Source: Limnomonas spitsbergensis (Eukaryota > Chlorophyta > Chlorophyceae > Chlamydomonadales). From it: a stretch of 64,000 bases of DNA. The notes under the pieces are model-generated. The model saw only the letters and a program-made list of their open reading frames with translations, was not told the origin of the DNA and did no database searches. The DNA lies in the NCBI GenBank assembly GCA_037349105.1, contig JAYJMM010000009.1:3885001-3949000 (forward strand). The letters are read 5' to 3'. The translations under genes were made by a program, and so were the position numbers. Positions 10,450 to 21,958 of the stretch are shown piece after piece; position 1 is the stretch's first letter; every line of letters starts with the position of its first letter.

Positions 10450-12931
10450 ACCACTATATTTGTGTTGAGATATTTACTACTGTCGGTTCGTAGGGCAGTC
10501 CTTGATATGAGAGACAGGACTGTCTGAATTCGTTGCTGTCGTACCTGACAACCCCCCGACAACCCATCCGCAATGCCAGAAAGCCACCTCAGCGCAAAAC
10601 GACTTCAAACTTGCGCAAAAGCCTTCGTTCTAACCTCCCAATCATATCGCATTCGTCAATTCGCATATATTTTCCTGATGTGAGAATTCCTGATTTGGAG
10701 GACCCGCAACGCTATCGCGCGCCAACATCAGGGCACCGACCACGACCGGTGCCACCGACAGGTCGTTTCCAGCATTTTGCGGAGTGATGTCTCGCCAGGT
10801 AGGTCCGACCAAGGGGTCTGACTGACGGTTGTTTTCTTGACAGCGTCCACAATCCACCGCATTGTCTATCTCGACAGGGCCATGTGCCAAAGAAAAAAAC
10901 AGTCCTTGATTGCTGTGAGGGCTTCACACTGTTCATGCCATCGCCCAAAGTTTTGAATTACAGGGATCCATTGCTCCAGGACTAGGTGCCTTGCATCCCT
11001 ACCAATCCGCAAGGGTATCTCGAACCCTGTCAATGGCAATGTTGCATGGCAGGCTGGAATGGGGGCGTGGGAGACGCTGTCATGCGAGTGACATCCATGC
11101 TCCTGTCTAAGACTCCGGCATTGTGAGCAAGTAGTGCACACATGGCACTCCTTGTTCCACAGGTCTAGATATAAGAGCTCTGGTCCCTGCAGAGAAAGGC
11201 TCGGCCGCATGGGCGCCTAACTGTGTGGAAAATAAACTAAAGAAAGAGAGGCAGCCTGTTCCAGGCAATTTTCCAGGCCCTCCTAGGATGAGCTGGTACC
11301 ACTTGTGGCCTTTTTAGTTTCTTCTCTTCTCCCTTCTGATCATTGGGGCGCCCTCGCGGCCAAGCAGGGGTGGGATACACTTGCTTTTCTGGACATTTTT
11401 TTTAGAGGCTTTGTTAAGGGTTAGTCTCTAGTGGAACTCAGGTGTTGGACTTGGTCTTCGTTGCCCTCCCGGCCTCTCCTTTTGATCCTTTCCCCCTCTC
11501 TTCCTCTTATTTCCTTCTTTACTCCCTTCTGAACAGTTGGGCGCCCACGCGGGCGAGCTTTGAGCGGGCCCAGAGGTGTAACGTTCTGACTTGTGGCCAA
11601 CTTTCTTTGAGCTGGGAAAAGTTCCACTCGTATTCAAATTTTGTCTGCGCTAATTAAAAAATGACTGGCTAGTCCAGACTTGTGTAGACCTTCTAGCCTG
11701 ATCATCCGTATGCTCCGCCGTTGCTGCTCCATAGCAGCACTTGAACTGACTACCAGTACTGGCAGCATCGTCCAAATTATAGTGCGTCTTACATTCACCA
11801 ATATTGGTTACTGGGTACCACGACACAGTTATGCCACCACCGCTTTGCCGAAGTATCTGGGACGAAGAACCCCCTGGGAAACGGGCAAAGATCCCCGGCA
11901 TTGTTCTATTTCTTTATCACCTTCCCTGATGTTTCCAGCCAGGCAATTGGACGCCCACACGGCCAAGTCGTTTCGAGCAGGGGCCAGAGGTGGAACGTCA
12001 TTAAGTGATGCCCGGCTGGGTGCCCACGCGACAGAGCCTAGTTTAGCAAGGCCCAGAGGTATACAGTCATTGACCAATGCCTAGCTAGAGGCCTCTTCAG
12101 ATTTAGGCCCAGATTGTGGGCATGGCATGCCATAGTTGGAGTTGGACAGAAAGGCAGGTGCAGTTAGCATTCGAATATCAAAATATCATCAACGTCAATG
12201 TTTTGTATTCATGGCTTCAACTTGCCAATGAGGTGGATCTTTCCCGCCACACATAGAAAAGAGAAAACGTTACCAGAAGAAGGAAAGAGTTCATCTGACT
12301 TGGATAGATCTTCACGAAATAGATCCAGCACCCCTTGCTAGATCCACAAGATATAGATCCAGCGCCTTTGGCTAGAACCACAAGAAGGGAACACGTGCCG
12401 TTTCCAGCGTCAAGTCATGAAGCAACAAGTGGCAGAACACTATCCATATACCGTAACTCCGGGCGAAACACTCGTTTTAATTAACGGCCAGACACAGAAG
12501 AAATCAAGAACGCCCCTCACAAAAATTTCAATTGCATGGCCAGATGCAGAAGACATCAAGAACGCCCCTCACGAAATCCGGATGTCAGGTGTCAGAGTAT
12601 GAAAATCAATCAGAGCGAAAGACAATTATCGGTATTTAAACAACGGGTACCAGGTTTGTGGTCATAGAAACGTAGTTTTGCCATAGTGATCATAGTCCGG
12701 CATTGCAGTCATGGTGCTGGTGTGGCGATCCCGCCACAGGTCTGTGCAGTCATGTACCCTGACAGGGCGGTCATGAGTCATCATAAATCTGAAATGTGTC
12801 CGGCTGCCGACCTTTATTACCCAGCAATTTAAATCCTCCGCATGCCACCCTCAATCAAGAGTAGCCGGGCCCATCAGGCGTATTGATCTGTGTTGGCCTG
12901 GCTTGCAACTGCCTTGTACGCAAGGCTGTCT
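10450..12931. other. Intergenic region upstream of gene C
   Basis: No supported gene. The segment next to gene C (10450-10720) is AT-richer and may hold its promoter. A 255-bp dispersed repeat lies at 11336-11591, with fragments of its end at 11947-12000 and 12017-12064. Two imperfect copies of a 57-base unit containing AAGAACGCCCCTCAC lie at about 12484-12580. Confidence 0.5.
11336..11591 (+). repeat. Dispersed 255-bp repeat, copy 1
   Basis: Closely matches 20572-20828: both run from GGGGCGCCCTCGCGGCCAAG through a shared middle (GGTTAGTCTCTAGTGGAACT) and a pyrimidine-rich block to GGGCCCAGAGGTGTAACG. No terminal inverted repeats or coding sequence seen. The final 50 bases occur alone at many other places in the window, so this may be a short retroelement with a common 3' module, or a composite. 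Confidence 0.75.
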
Positions 12932-13330
12932 CTACACGGTGCCAAGCGCTACCGCAACATCCCCCGTTGTTGCAGCAGCAGGCGGCGTGCTGACTCGCGG
13001 CTCCGACACCACCTCCATCAAAGCCTCGGCCGGTGACCCCAGCTCAGCTTCAACCTCAGGCCCCAGCTCCGCCTGGCTTGGAGCAGCCTCGGGTTGCAGC
13101 ACCTCAGCTGAGGGCACCCCCGCCTCTGTGGGCTGCTGCACGGCTAGCGGTGCGGCAGCCTGTTCGGTAGCAGCGAGGGAGGTTGGGGCTGGCGCCGCGA
13201 GGGACGCGGGGGGCACCTCAACAGCTGCTTGGGGAGCTGGAGCCGCCTTGACATCCACAGAGGCAGCGGCAATGGACTCTGCTGCTCCAGGACCTCCCAG
13301 GCCTTGGCCTACCTCCGTTCCCTCAACTCC
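12932..13330 (-). CDS. Gene B exon 3 (C-terminal)
   Basis: 132 codons of Ala/Pro/Glu/Val-rich sequence from GVEGTEVGQG to DVAVALGTV and a TAG stop. A pseudo-copy of its first 30 bases with an acceptor (TTACAG|GGAGTGGAGGGG) sits at 13391-13440 and runs into a stop. Confidence 0.65.
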   Translation of the reverse strand, partial: GVEGTEVGQGLGGPGAAESIAAASVDVKAAPAPQAAVEVPPASLAAPAPTSLAATEQAAAPLAVQQPTEAGVPSAEVLQPEAAPSQAELGPEVEAELGSPAEALMEVVSEPRVSTPPAAATTGDVAVALGTV

Positions 13331-16300
13331 CTGCAAGAGAGTCAGTACAGGTGAGTGGGTTAGCCTTCACCGTAGGCATGCATTACCAGCCTTGGCCTGT
13401 CTCCGTCCCCTCCACTCCCTGTAATGAAGTCATCACAGGTGAGAGGTCGGGGGTAAAGCCTTTAACGTAGATTTTAATCGCCATCCTTCGGCCTCCCTAA
13501 GTTGGAGATTGAGAGTTTGGATCGACCTTTTGCCCCTCTTGCCCCAAGAGCAGCATGTCAACAATTAATAAATCCATGCGGTGCCCGAGGGAGGGCTAAT
13601 CAAATCTTATGCACTGGTACTTGTCCTGTAATTTAGGAGTGTTTCTGCATGATATGTATTTCAGCAAGAAAAGCCTGAAACCGCACAGCAAGTGATTTTC
13701 GACAGTCCCCTGTGCCGGTAGGGCAACATCCTACAATGAAATACTGTGTTGAACATATGGTACACCAAGGAGGTGGCTGTGGACAGGGCGTGCACACCCC
13801 AAGTTGTGGGCTGACTATTTCATTGATATGCACTATGAGGGGCAGCGTTGCCTCTCTTAACCTGCCCCTCTCTTCTGCTAAACCATTAACCAGACCCTCT
13901 CTCTGCAACTGCAAACTCTCAACCTACCCTTCTCTTAACCTGGTTAACCTACCACTCTCCCTGGCCAACCCAAGACGGCCTTTTTTGGAACTTGCTCATC
14001 CCCAGACCTGTTTACCGTTATGTACCTTCAATTTTAGATATATATTTACCAATCACCTTTTATTCCATTATATATTTACCGGTATCGTTACCCACACGTG
14101 TCACTGTATTTACCTGAACGACATTCACCATGACCCAGTCCTCATGTGCTCCCTCAGCTTCCTCCCAGGTTAGGGTTTATCCCAAACTGCTGAAATGAAA
14201 CCCTGAAGCTTTACCTGAACCTTTAAGCCCTGAACCTTAACCTGAACCTTAAAACCCTGAACCTTTACCTGAACCTTAAGCCCTGAACCTTTACCTGAAC
14301 CTTAAACCCTGAACCTTTACCTGAACCTTAAGCCCTGAACCTTTACCTGAACCTTAAATCCTAAATATTTACCTGGACGTTAAAACCCTAAACCTATACC
14401 TGAACCTTAAAACCCTAAACCTGAACCTTAAACCCAGAACCTTTACCTGAACCTTAAAGCCCTGAAACTTTAGCTGGACCTTCAAACCCTGAACATTTAC
14501 ATGAACCTTAATACCCTGAACCTTTACATGAACCTTAAAACCCTAAACCTATACCTGAACGGCATCCACCATAACCCAGTCCTCCTGCGCTCCCTCGGTT
14601 CCCTCCTGTTGCTGTCGCTCAACCGCCTCACGGGGCTTCTCGGCGGTGTCTGGCACAGGAGGAGCCACCGCCTCAGCTGCTCCAGCTCCGGCATCGGTAG
14701 TAGTAGCACCTTTGCAGGATCCTGGAGCAGGGCCAGTAGAGGCTTGGAGAGGAGCCCCCACCATGGCGGGAGGAGCGGCATCAGCACCTACAGCAGCCTC
14801 AACAGCAGGAGCGACAACCTCAGCAGCAGCGGCAGCTTGTGGCTCCTCCGCCGCTGTCGCCACCGCAGCAGTTGGGGGCACATCCGCCTCCACCGCCGCA
14901 GCATTTTGGGGCTCCTCAACAGAAGCGGTAGATGGGGGTGCCTCCACCGCCATAGCAGCGGCAGGTGGGGGCACTTCCACCTCCTGCTGCATGTTATGAT
15001 CCTCGATGGAAGCGCCGCGAAGCCTGGTCCTGCTCACTGATCCACTCCCAGCCTCTTTGGCCGCTCCCTGCTCGCCGCTCGCCGCACTCTTGGCCGCAGG
15101 CGATCCCCGGAGCCGCTTCCCGCTCACCGCCCCGCCTGCCGCCGGCTGGCTGGGAGAGCCGCCCGCGACGGCATCAATGGACGCTTTCCTCTTTCCCGGG
15201 CGCGAGACAACGTACCCCTTCGCAACCACAGCAGCCTTCTTGTCGCCAAATGCGGCTTCCTTAACCGCTGGTTTCCTGCTGCGGGGAGTCGTCGCCTGCT
15301 TGGCTGCTGGCCCAGAAGCGGGCTTGGTTGCTGTCGCTGCCGCTGTCTTCACATTGTCTGCCGGGGCTGCCATGCCTTTGTCAGAAGCTGCAGCTGGATC
15401 TTTTGTCTTACCCGCTCCCTTCTTCGCGGATCCAGTGTGCTGTTTCCTAGCAGCAGGATGTTTTTTCGCAGCGGGCGCGGTTTTCTTCCCGCGCGCCGTT
15501 TTCCCGATGCTCTTCTTCTGCTGCTTCTGTTTCATCGGCTTTTTCCCCTTCACAGCAAGCGCCTTGCCCTGCTTCCCTTTGGATGCGGATGGTGTCGGGG
15601 CTTTGGATGCTGATGCTTTGGTTGCTGGTGCTTTAGCGGTACTAGCCGGTGTCTCCCTCGAGCGTGTCACGCGCTTGTTACCACCGCCGGCGGCAGCTGC
15701 CTGAGGCGCCTGTGTCGTGCCTGCGTTAGGGTACAGGATTCAGGGTAAAGGTTTTTGGGGGGCTCGTACGCCTAAAGCGGATCTAGCGCTTGCAGCTGCT
15801 GCCTGCTGCCATTGGCTACAGCCAGGAGCGCATGCGTCGGGCCTGCATTCAGGTACAGGGTTTACATGAAATGTTTAGATAAGGGGCTTTTAAGGGATCT
15901 TGCGTCTGCAGCAGATCTAGCGCTTGCAGCTGCTGCCTGCTGCCATTGGCTACAGCTAGGGGCGCATGCGTCGGGCCTGCATTCCAGTACAGGGTTTACG
16001 TTAAATTTTAAACAAGGGGATTTTGAGGGCTCTTATGTCTGCAGCAGATCCAGGGCTTGCAGCTGCTGCCTGCTGCCATTGGCTACAGCCAGGGGCGCAT
16101 GTGTCCGGCCTGCATTCAAGTACAGGGTTTACATACTTTTTTATACCATGGGCTTTTGAGGGATCTTACGTCTAAAGCGGATCCAGCGCATGCAACTCCT
16201 GCCTGCTGACATTGGCTGCAGCCAGGGGCGCATGCAGCTGCTGCCTGCTGCCATCGGCTACAGCCAGGGACGCAAGCAGCTGCTGCCGTAAGCTGCGGCC

Positions 16301-19004
16301 AGAGGCGCATGTGTCACGCTTGAGTGAGGGTCAAGGGCTTAGGGTTAAACGGTGAAGGGTTTGAAGCGAAGGGCATGCAGGCCTGATGTGCAGCAGAACT
16401 GGCTGGTGGACCTTGCAAGCTTGGGATACACCAGCCAGTGCTGCAGCAACAGCCTGCACACCAACCAGTACTGCAGCAGCAGCCAGCACACCAACCAGTA
16501 CTGCAGCAACAGCCAGTGCACCAGCCAGTACTGCAGCGCCAGCCAGTGCAACAGCCAGTACTGCAGCACCAGCCAGTGCACCAGCCAGTGCTGCAGCAAC
16601 AGCCGGCACACCAGCCAGTGCTGCAGCAACAGCCGGCACACCAACTAGTACTGCAGCAACAGCCAGTGCACCAGCCAGTACTGCAGCACCAGCCAGTATT
16701 GCAGCAACAGCCAGTACTGAAGCAACAGCCGGCACACCAACCAGTACTGCAGCAACAGCCGGCACTCCAACCAGTACTGCAGCAACAGCCAGTGCACCAG
16801 CAAGTACTGCAGCAACAGCCGGCACACCAACCAGTACTGCATCAACAGCCAGTGCGCCAGCCAGTACTGCAGCAACAGCCAGCACACCAACCAGTACTGC
16901 AGCACCAGCCAGTACACCAGCCAGTACTGCAGCACCAGCCAGCACACCAACCAGTACTGCAGCACCAGCCAGTGCACCAGCCAGTGCTGAAGCAACAGCC
17001 GGCACACCAACCAGTACTGCAGCACCAGCCGGCACACCAACCAGTACTGCAGCAACAGCCAGCACACCAACCAGTAATGCAGCAACAGCCAGCACACCAA
17101 CCAGTACACCAGCCAGTACACCAGCCAGTGCACCAGCCAGTACCGCAGCAAACGTACATGCATGCTGCTGTCGGATCCAGATGTGTCAGGCCTGTGTGAG
17201 GGACAAGAGCTGAGGGTTTAAGTGAAGGGTCTGTGAGCCTGCCATGCAGCAGCACTGACTAGTATATCATAATGGGGGGACACACCAGACAGTACACCAG
17301 ACAGTACACCAGCCAGTACACCAGCCAGCACATCAACCAGCCAGCAATGCAGCAACAGCTAGCACACCAGCCAGTACTGCAGCAACAGCCAGCACACCAA
17401 CCAGTACTGCAGCAACAGCCAGCACACCAGCCAGTACTGCAGCAACAGCCAGCACACCAGCCAGTACACCAGCCAGTACACCAGCCAGTACACCAGCCAG
17501 CACATCAACCAGCCAGTAATGCAGCAACAGCCAGCACACCAGCCAGTACTGCAGCAACAGCCACCACACCAGCCAGTACACCAGCCAGCACATCAACCAG
17601 CCAGTAATGCAGCAACAGCCAGCACACTAGCCAGTACTGCAGCAACAGCCAGCACACCAGCCAGTACATGCATGCTGCTGCTCTCAGCCTCAGCCGGGGC
17701 CAACGCTTGCGTATGACCTGCCTTCATGAGCGGGAATCTAGGGCTTGCAGGCCTGCCTTGCAAGAGGCATACAGCGCCGATCACAGTGTTTCGTTTTTTT
17801 GCCACCAGTCTGACTTTGGAGGGCCGCCCCGCGGCTGCCAAAGGCCTGATTAAAACGAAACGTGGACCAGCCTATGACTGGTGGCCAAAGCAGCAAGGTT
17901 GGCTACAATAGGGTCTCTGGCCAGCGGCCGGAGGATAGCTGATATACCTAGCCGCGTCACGAAAAAAGAAAGGCTGGCCAATCAGCAGCAGCGATTCTGG
18001 TCAGGGGAAGTCTGTCAAGCCTTGCTTCAACAGCGGATCAGCTGCATTTCAGCTGTAGCCCGGCTAACCCGGCTGTAGGTCGGAATGGTATGGTGCAGTC
18101 AGCCTTGCTGCTTGAGAATACGGGTATGGGCCGGCTGACCGGCCGGTTGGTCCAGGCTTGCATACCGCCAGGCCGCTCTCCAGAGGTAGTCTGGAGCGTT
18201 CTTCATTAAGCCTGGAGCTGCCATGCCAAGGCCCTACCCGGTTAGTCAGCATATGCAGGCCACCCATCACTGCTAGCTGACTCGCCTAAGCAGGGTCCTT
18301 CCCCCATACCCCTTCTCCCGACCTGTCAGCCAGCTTATACGGCCCAACCAGCACTGCTGGCAAGGTCCGTCCCCTCTGCCCCATGCTACGAACCTACCAC
18401 CTTCTCTGCCTATGGAGAATTGCAGACAGCATGCCATACATCCACCCATCACTTCTAGCTGATTCAGGCAAGGCCCCTTACTTCCTCAAACCCCTGCTCC
18501 CAACCTGTCAGCCATCATATACCATGCGGCCCAGCCAGCACTACTACCCCATCTGGCAATGTCCGTCCCTCCTTCATTCCCTCAGCCACCAGTCTACCAC
18601 CTTCCCTGCCAGCAGACACAGCGCGTCGGCAGTTCAGTCTGCAGGGTTTCCAAGCTGCTGCAGGGTTTCCAAGCTAGTGCCCAATACACCCGCCCTGCCA
18701 GGGTATGCACTAACAACACGGAGGCATGCCACTGACTTTGCTGCTGCTGTTCCGGTTTGCGGATCGACAGTGGATGGACCTTCCGAGAAATAAAGTGCTG
18801 TTCAGTCTTGGTGAATGCGCACGCACACTTGCAAAAATCTGCAGGATTTCTAAAAATCTAGATAACATTTCTGGGCGTGTGCCTGTCATTCCAGCAGACA
18901 CAATCGCGCAGCCTCTCAGGCAGGCACCATCTAGACAGTCGCGAACTGAGAGGGAAGGCAGGGGCTGATGACTCACCCTTTTCCGCCTTGCTCTGCTTCA
19001 CCAT
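12932..19004 (-). CDS. Gene B: Lys/Ala-rich probable nuclear protein, three exons
   Basis: Exons on the minus strand are 18977-19004, 14555-15720 and 12932-13330, giving 530 residues. Exon 1 encodes only MVKQSKAEK plus one base before a consensus donor G|GTGAGT. That phase fits the acceptor CTAACGCAG|GC at 15720, making a split Gly codon; exon 2 ends phase 0 at GTTCAG|GTATAG and exon 3 begins phase 0 after CTCTTGCAG|GGAGTT. The N-terminal 240 residues are strongly basic, with Lys/Ala/Pro repeats as in histone H1 tails, a KRVTRSR motif, and RLRG motifs (GKRLRGSP, RTRLRGAS). The rest is acidic to neutral Ala/Pro/Glu-rich. This suggests a nuclear, possibly DNA-binding disordered protein; I assign no family. 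The stop is TAG at 12932-12934. Confidence 0.68.
14180..14554 (-). repeat. Degenerate array of donor-like units in the gene B second intron
   Basis: Variants of CCTGAACCTTAAACCCTGAACCTTTA repeat from the exon 2 donor outward. On the gene's strand each unit carries GTTCAG|GTAAAGG, matching the exon 2 end GTTCAG|GTATAGG. The same units also resemble degenerate TTTAGGG telomere repeats, which could be a coincidence of composition. Confidence 0.65.
14555..15720 (-). CDS. Gene B exon 2
   Basis: 388 codons, open throughout, basic at the start (KGKKPMKQKQQKKSIGKTAR) and Ala/Pro/Glu-rich later, ending EDWVMVDAVQ at the donor. A second copy of the last 50 bases (EDWVMVNVVQ followed by GTAAAT) lies at about 14113-14168 in the next intron. 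Copies of the acceptor and first exon bases lie upstream at about 15850, 15980 and 16110. Confidence 0.72.
15790..16330 (-). repeat. About 130-bp tandem repeat beside the gene B exon 2 acceptor
   Basis: Four diverged units share GCTGCTGCCTGCTGCCATTGGCTACAGCC... and CGGGCCTGCATTCAGGTACAGGG. On the minus strand each carries TGAATGCAG|GCCCGACGCATG, similar to the real acceptor CTAACGCAG|GCACGACACAG. Confidence 0.75.
16430..17668 (+). repeat. CAG-rich minisatellite in gene B intron 1
   Basis: Two blocks (16430-17150 and 17280-17668) of units such as CCAGCCAGTACTGCAGCAACAG with period near 24 and sub-units of 12-15. Because most changes are in multiples of three and the unit has no stop, plus frames encode Thr/Ala/Ser or His/Gln/Pro/Val repeats and minus frames encode Leu/Val/Ala repeats, each over 250 codons. 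All lie inside the first intron of gene B, so I treat them as non-coding. A 70-bp spacer with TACATGCATGCTGCTG ends each block. Confidence 0.85.
17700..18976. other. Remainder of gene B intron 1
   Basis: No supported exon. Low-copy diverged repeats of 90-130 bases (sharing CATATGCAGGCC..ACCCATCAC and similar) run from 18230 to 18620. Confidence 0.4.
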
Positions 19005-21147
19005 AGCGCGATCGTTTTGAATTTGTGAATTTGTTTTGTGATGTGGGTGTCACAGTTGAGTGCGCCGCGGTGCAGGCTTGACGAGTTTGACCTGCGCTGG
19101 GGAAGACGTAAGGCGCATGCCATCATGGTAGGTTACCCTGTATGTGTACTAAGGCCTCTGAGACTAATTCTTGGTCGTTGATTGAGACTTGACTGGCGGG
19201 TCCAAATGGCAGCCCCTTGAAAAATGATATTGAGTGGGTGAGTATACGACCTTTGTCAACAATTCACCTACGTCGCCTTGATCGTCGATTATTGCTTGAC
19301 TGGCGGAAGCCACGGAAGTTTCCAAATGACAGAAATCGCAAAAGCGGGACGGAGATGGGCACCACTCAACGAAATGAAGGGGGTTAAATTTAACTTAGCC
19401 TCTTGAGATAGGACCCGACCCGTAGCATGCGCATGTATTCGTCGAGGCAAACAAACATGCGGACATGCCCACGTCCGCACCCTGGCCTGGATGGGCTTGT
19501 CCCTTTCAGTCCCTCCATCGATAGACCTGTCGACAATTAACCCGTTGCGTGCCTTACACACACGGTCGGGACCTTCCCGATAGCAGAACAAGGAGGCGAT
19601 CCAGAATCATCCCAGCTCCCACTCATGCCGAGATGATGTTGGGTAGTCTTGCATCTCGTAATAACACATGCTGCTGAACATGGGCTGCCGCTGACTCGCT
19701 GACGGAGTCACTGCTCCAGTCCCTGCCCATCCAGCTAGTACATACAGCTAGCCCAGCACCTGTCCAGTCCACGACGGACATTGTGTTCCAACTACTGGCA
19801 CCGACCTAAAATGCAGGGGATAAGTATTAAAATCCGCTTCTTTCGATATGTGACAAACATGTCAAGGCTCGGTTTCGAGATGTCACACGGGTCGCGAGAG
19901 TGCCGCCCCTTGCAGAAATCCTGCCCACATCGCGAGGTCAATCGTGCTTTCCGACCCGGCCGCTCCTAGTAATCGTCCTTGCATTCAGAGCCGATAGTAG
20001 TAATATCAGCAACAATACCATTACTTCGGTTCATTATATTAAATTATTTTCGTCTTGTAAAATTTGTCCACCGCACTTTCCACTTGCCGATGGAAAGTGC
20101 TTCAGGAAGGTTTTATTTGTGAAGGAGCATCTAGAGCATCATTCCATCGAGGCAGCACTTGCTGAATTATAAAGGAACAACATCTTCCGTGTTGTATCCA
20201 CACCCATCACCCGGGGTGGCCATGCCATCCAAACCACATGGATGGGACCCATAACGCGTTAGAATCTCACGTTGTATGTATGTCCCTTACGACACTCACC
20301 TGTATTCAGGTAATAACTTGCCAAGCAATTTGCATCGGGGGTGGGCAGGTCCTCTGGGCGCTGCCACTAACTTCCACCAGTTGTACCAGGCTGAGCATGG
20401 GTGGGACGCACTTGCTTTTGTGGACTGTGCTGTGGGCATTATTAAAGGTTAGTCTCCAGGGTTTCTGAGGCCGGTGTCTTTCGCCATTTCGGCCTTCTCT
20501 TTTGGTCCTTTTTGGGGGGGGGGGGGGTGTTGTTGTTGGCCCCGTTTTTAGTTTCTTCTCTTCTCCCTTCTGATCAGGCAGTGGGGCGCCCTCGCGGCCA
20601 AGCAGGGGTGAGATACACTTGCTTTTCTGGACTTATCTTTTTTTATAGGCTTTGTTGAGGGTTAGTCTCTAGTGGAACTCAGGTGTTGGACTTGGTCTTC
20701 GTTGCCTTCCCGGCCTCTCCTTTTGTTCCATTCCCCCTCTCTTCCTTTTAGTTCCTTCTTTACTACTCCCTTCTGAACTGTTGGGCGCCCACGCGGCCGA
20801 GCTTTGAGCGGGCCCAGAGGTGTAACGCTATTGACCAAAGGAAAACATACAGTGACAGTTCATGAGCATGCCCTACCTCATCACAGCTTCACAAGATATT
20901 GCGGTGCGAAACATGATGTGAAGGCCAGGACTTCGAAAGCTGTTTGCATTAGCCTGACATATCCAGTACTCAAAACAACAATGGTATCGCGCACAATAAT
21001 CCCATGCTTCATTCGCTGGCACACTCAAGGCTTCGCAATATATCACGGTGCGGAACACGCAGCGTATGGCCATGTGCCATGCCAACGAGTCACCTTACCA
21101 TGACCTTGTCACCCTGCAAAAAACGGCTAACTAAAGGACGGCGCAGT
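19005..21147. other. Intergenic region upstream of gene B
   Basis: 19005-19100 should contain the gene B promoter and 5' leader. 20340-20530 is a diverged copy of a unit also seen at 28403-28560 (GGGCAGGTCCTC ... CTTTTGTGGAC). The 255-bp dispersed repeat follows at 20572-20828. No gene supported. Confidence 0.5.
20572..20828 (+). repeat. Dispersed 255-bp repeat, copy 2
   Basis: Second close copy of the element at 11336-11591, differing by scattered substitutions and small indels. It ends in GGGCGCCCACGCGGCCGAGC ... CAGAGGTGTAACG. Confidence 0.75.
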
Positions 21148-21151
21148 GGTC

Positions 21152-21554
21152 TGTAATGGTCATGTAACCAGTACCCCAGAATTACCAGTCGCTGACGCGA
21201 CCTGCCTTACGTTATCGGCGCTTACGCTCCATACGGAAGTTGCAGGGTCGCCTGGCAAGCCCAGACCAGAACCCTCACGGGTTAAACCCTGCACCTCCCA
21301 TATAAGCGAGCTCTGCTAGGCATCGGGAAGTCTCAGACGAGATCAATCCATCAGGCTCAATACCTGACTGTCCCACTATCAAATCTCTAGTCTCCAGCAG
21401 TCTCCGCTCGTGAGCACCTAGTCCCCCCTCAGTCAACTCTCCGACTACTCGTCTACCCTCAACACCGTCCCGGACTCCCCTTCACGTTCCTCTACTAGTG
21501 AGTCCCTGTCTAGATATAAGAGTCCTGCCCCCTAGGGCACCTAGGACCTCTTCA
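21152..21554 (+). repeat. 5' LTR
   Basis: Begins TGTAATGGTCATG and ends CCTCTTCA. A TATA-like CATATAAGC lies at about 21298-21306, a plausible start of transcription. A second GATATAAGAG occurs at about 21514. Confidence 0.93.
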
Positions 21555-21555
21555 G

Positions 21556-21573
21556 TGGTTCCAGAGCCTTATC
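21556..21573 (+). promoter_or_regulatory. Probable primer-binding site
   Basis: TGGTTCCAGAGCC starts one base after the LTR. It begins with TGG, as needed to pair with a tRNA CCA end, and resembles the TGGTATCAGAGC site used with initiator Met tRNA by many plant elements, with two differences. The actual primer tRNA cannot be fixed from this window. Confidence 0.6.
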
Positions 21574-21958
21574 GGTTCGATCCTGTCGCAGTTTCATTGA
21601 CAGAACCCTGCCGTCGGCTCGAAAGAGTTTTGAGACACGCGCGCTGGGCAGTCGCGTCCCTTAGACCTGTCAGGGTTAAAACTATTCGAATTCCAGTACC
21701 GACCCCAGTCCAGTGTCCGGATCAGGGCCAACCCCAGAGCAACTCGACAGTATCTACTATTGGTCTGACAAGCTCGGCGGAGCCGACGGATTTCCAGCCC
21801 TTGTCCCGAGTCCCAGGCACGCACTTGTTGCGTTGACTGAGTCTAGTAAGTGTCGTAACTTGAGTTGTTCGACTCCGACGGTTTGAATTCCGTACACTCC
21901 AGTCCAGACCAGTCATAAGCTTCCTGATTGCTGAACTTTCACAGTAATTCACAATCTA

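Noticed and set aside
16331..17213. Frames of 250-275 codons on both strands (Thr/Ala, His/Gln/Pro and Leu/Val repeats)
   Set aside because: The CAG-rich minisatellite is open in several frames at once and lies in intron 1 of gene B.
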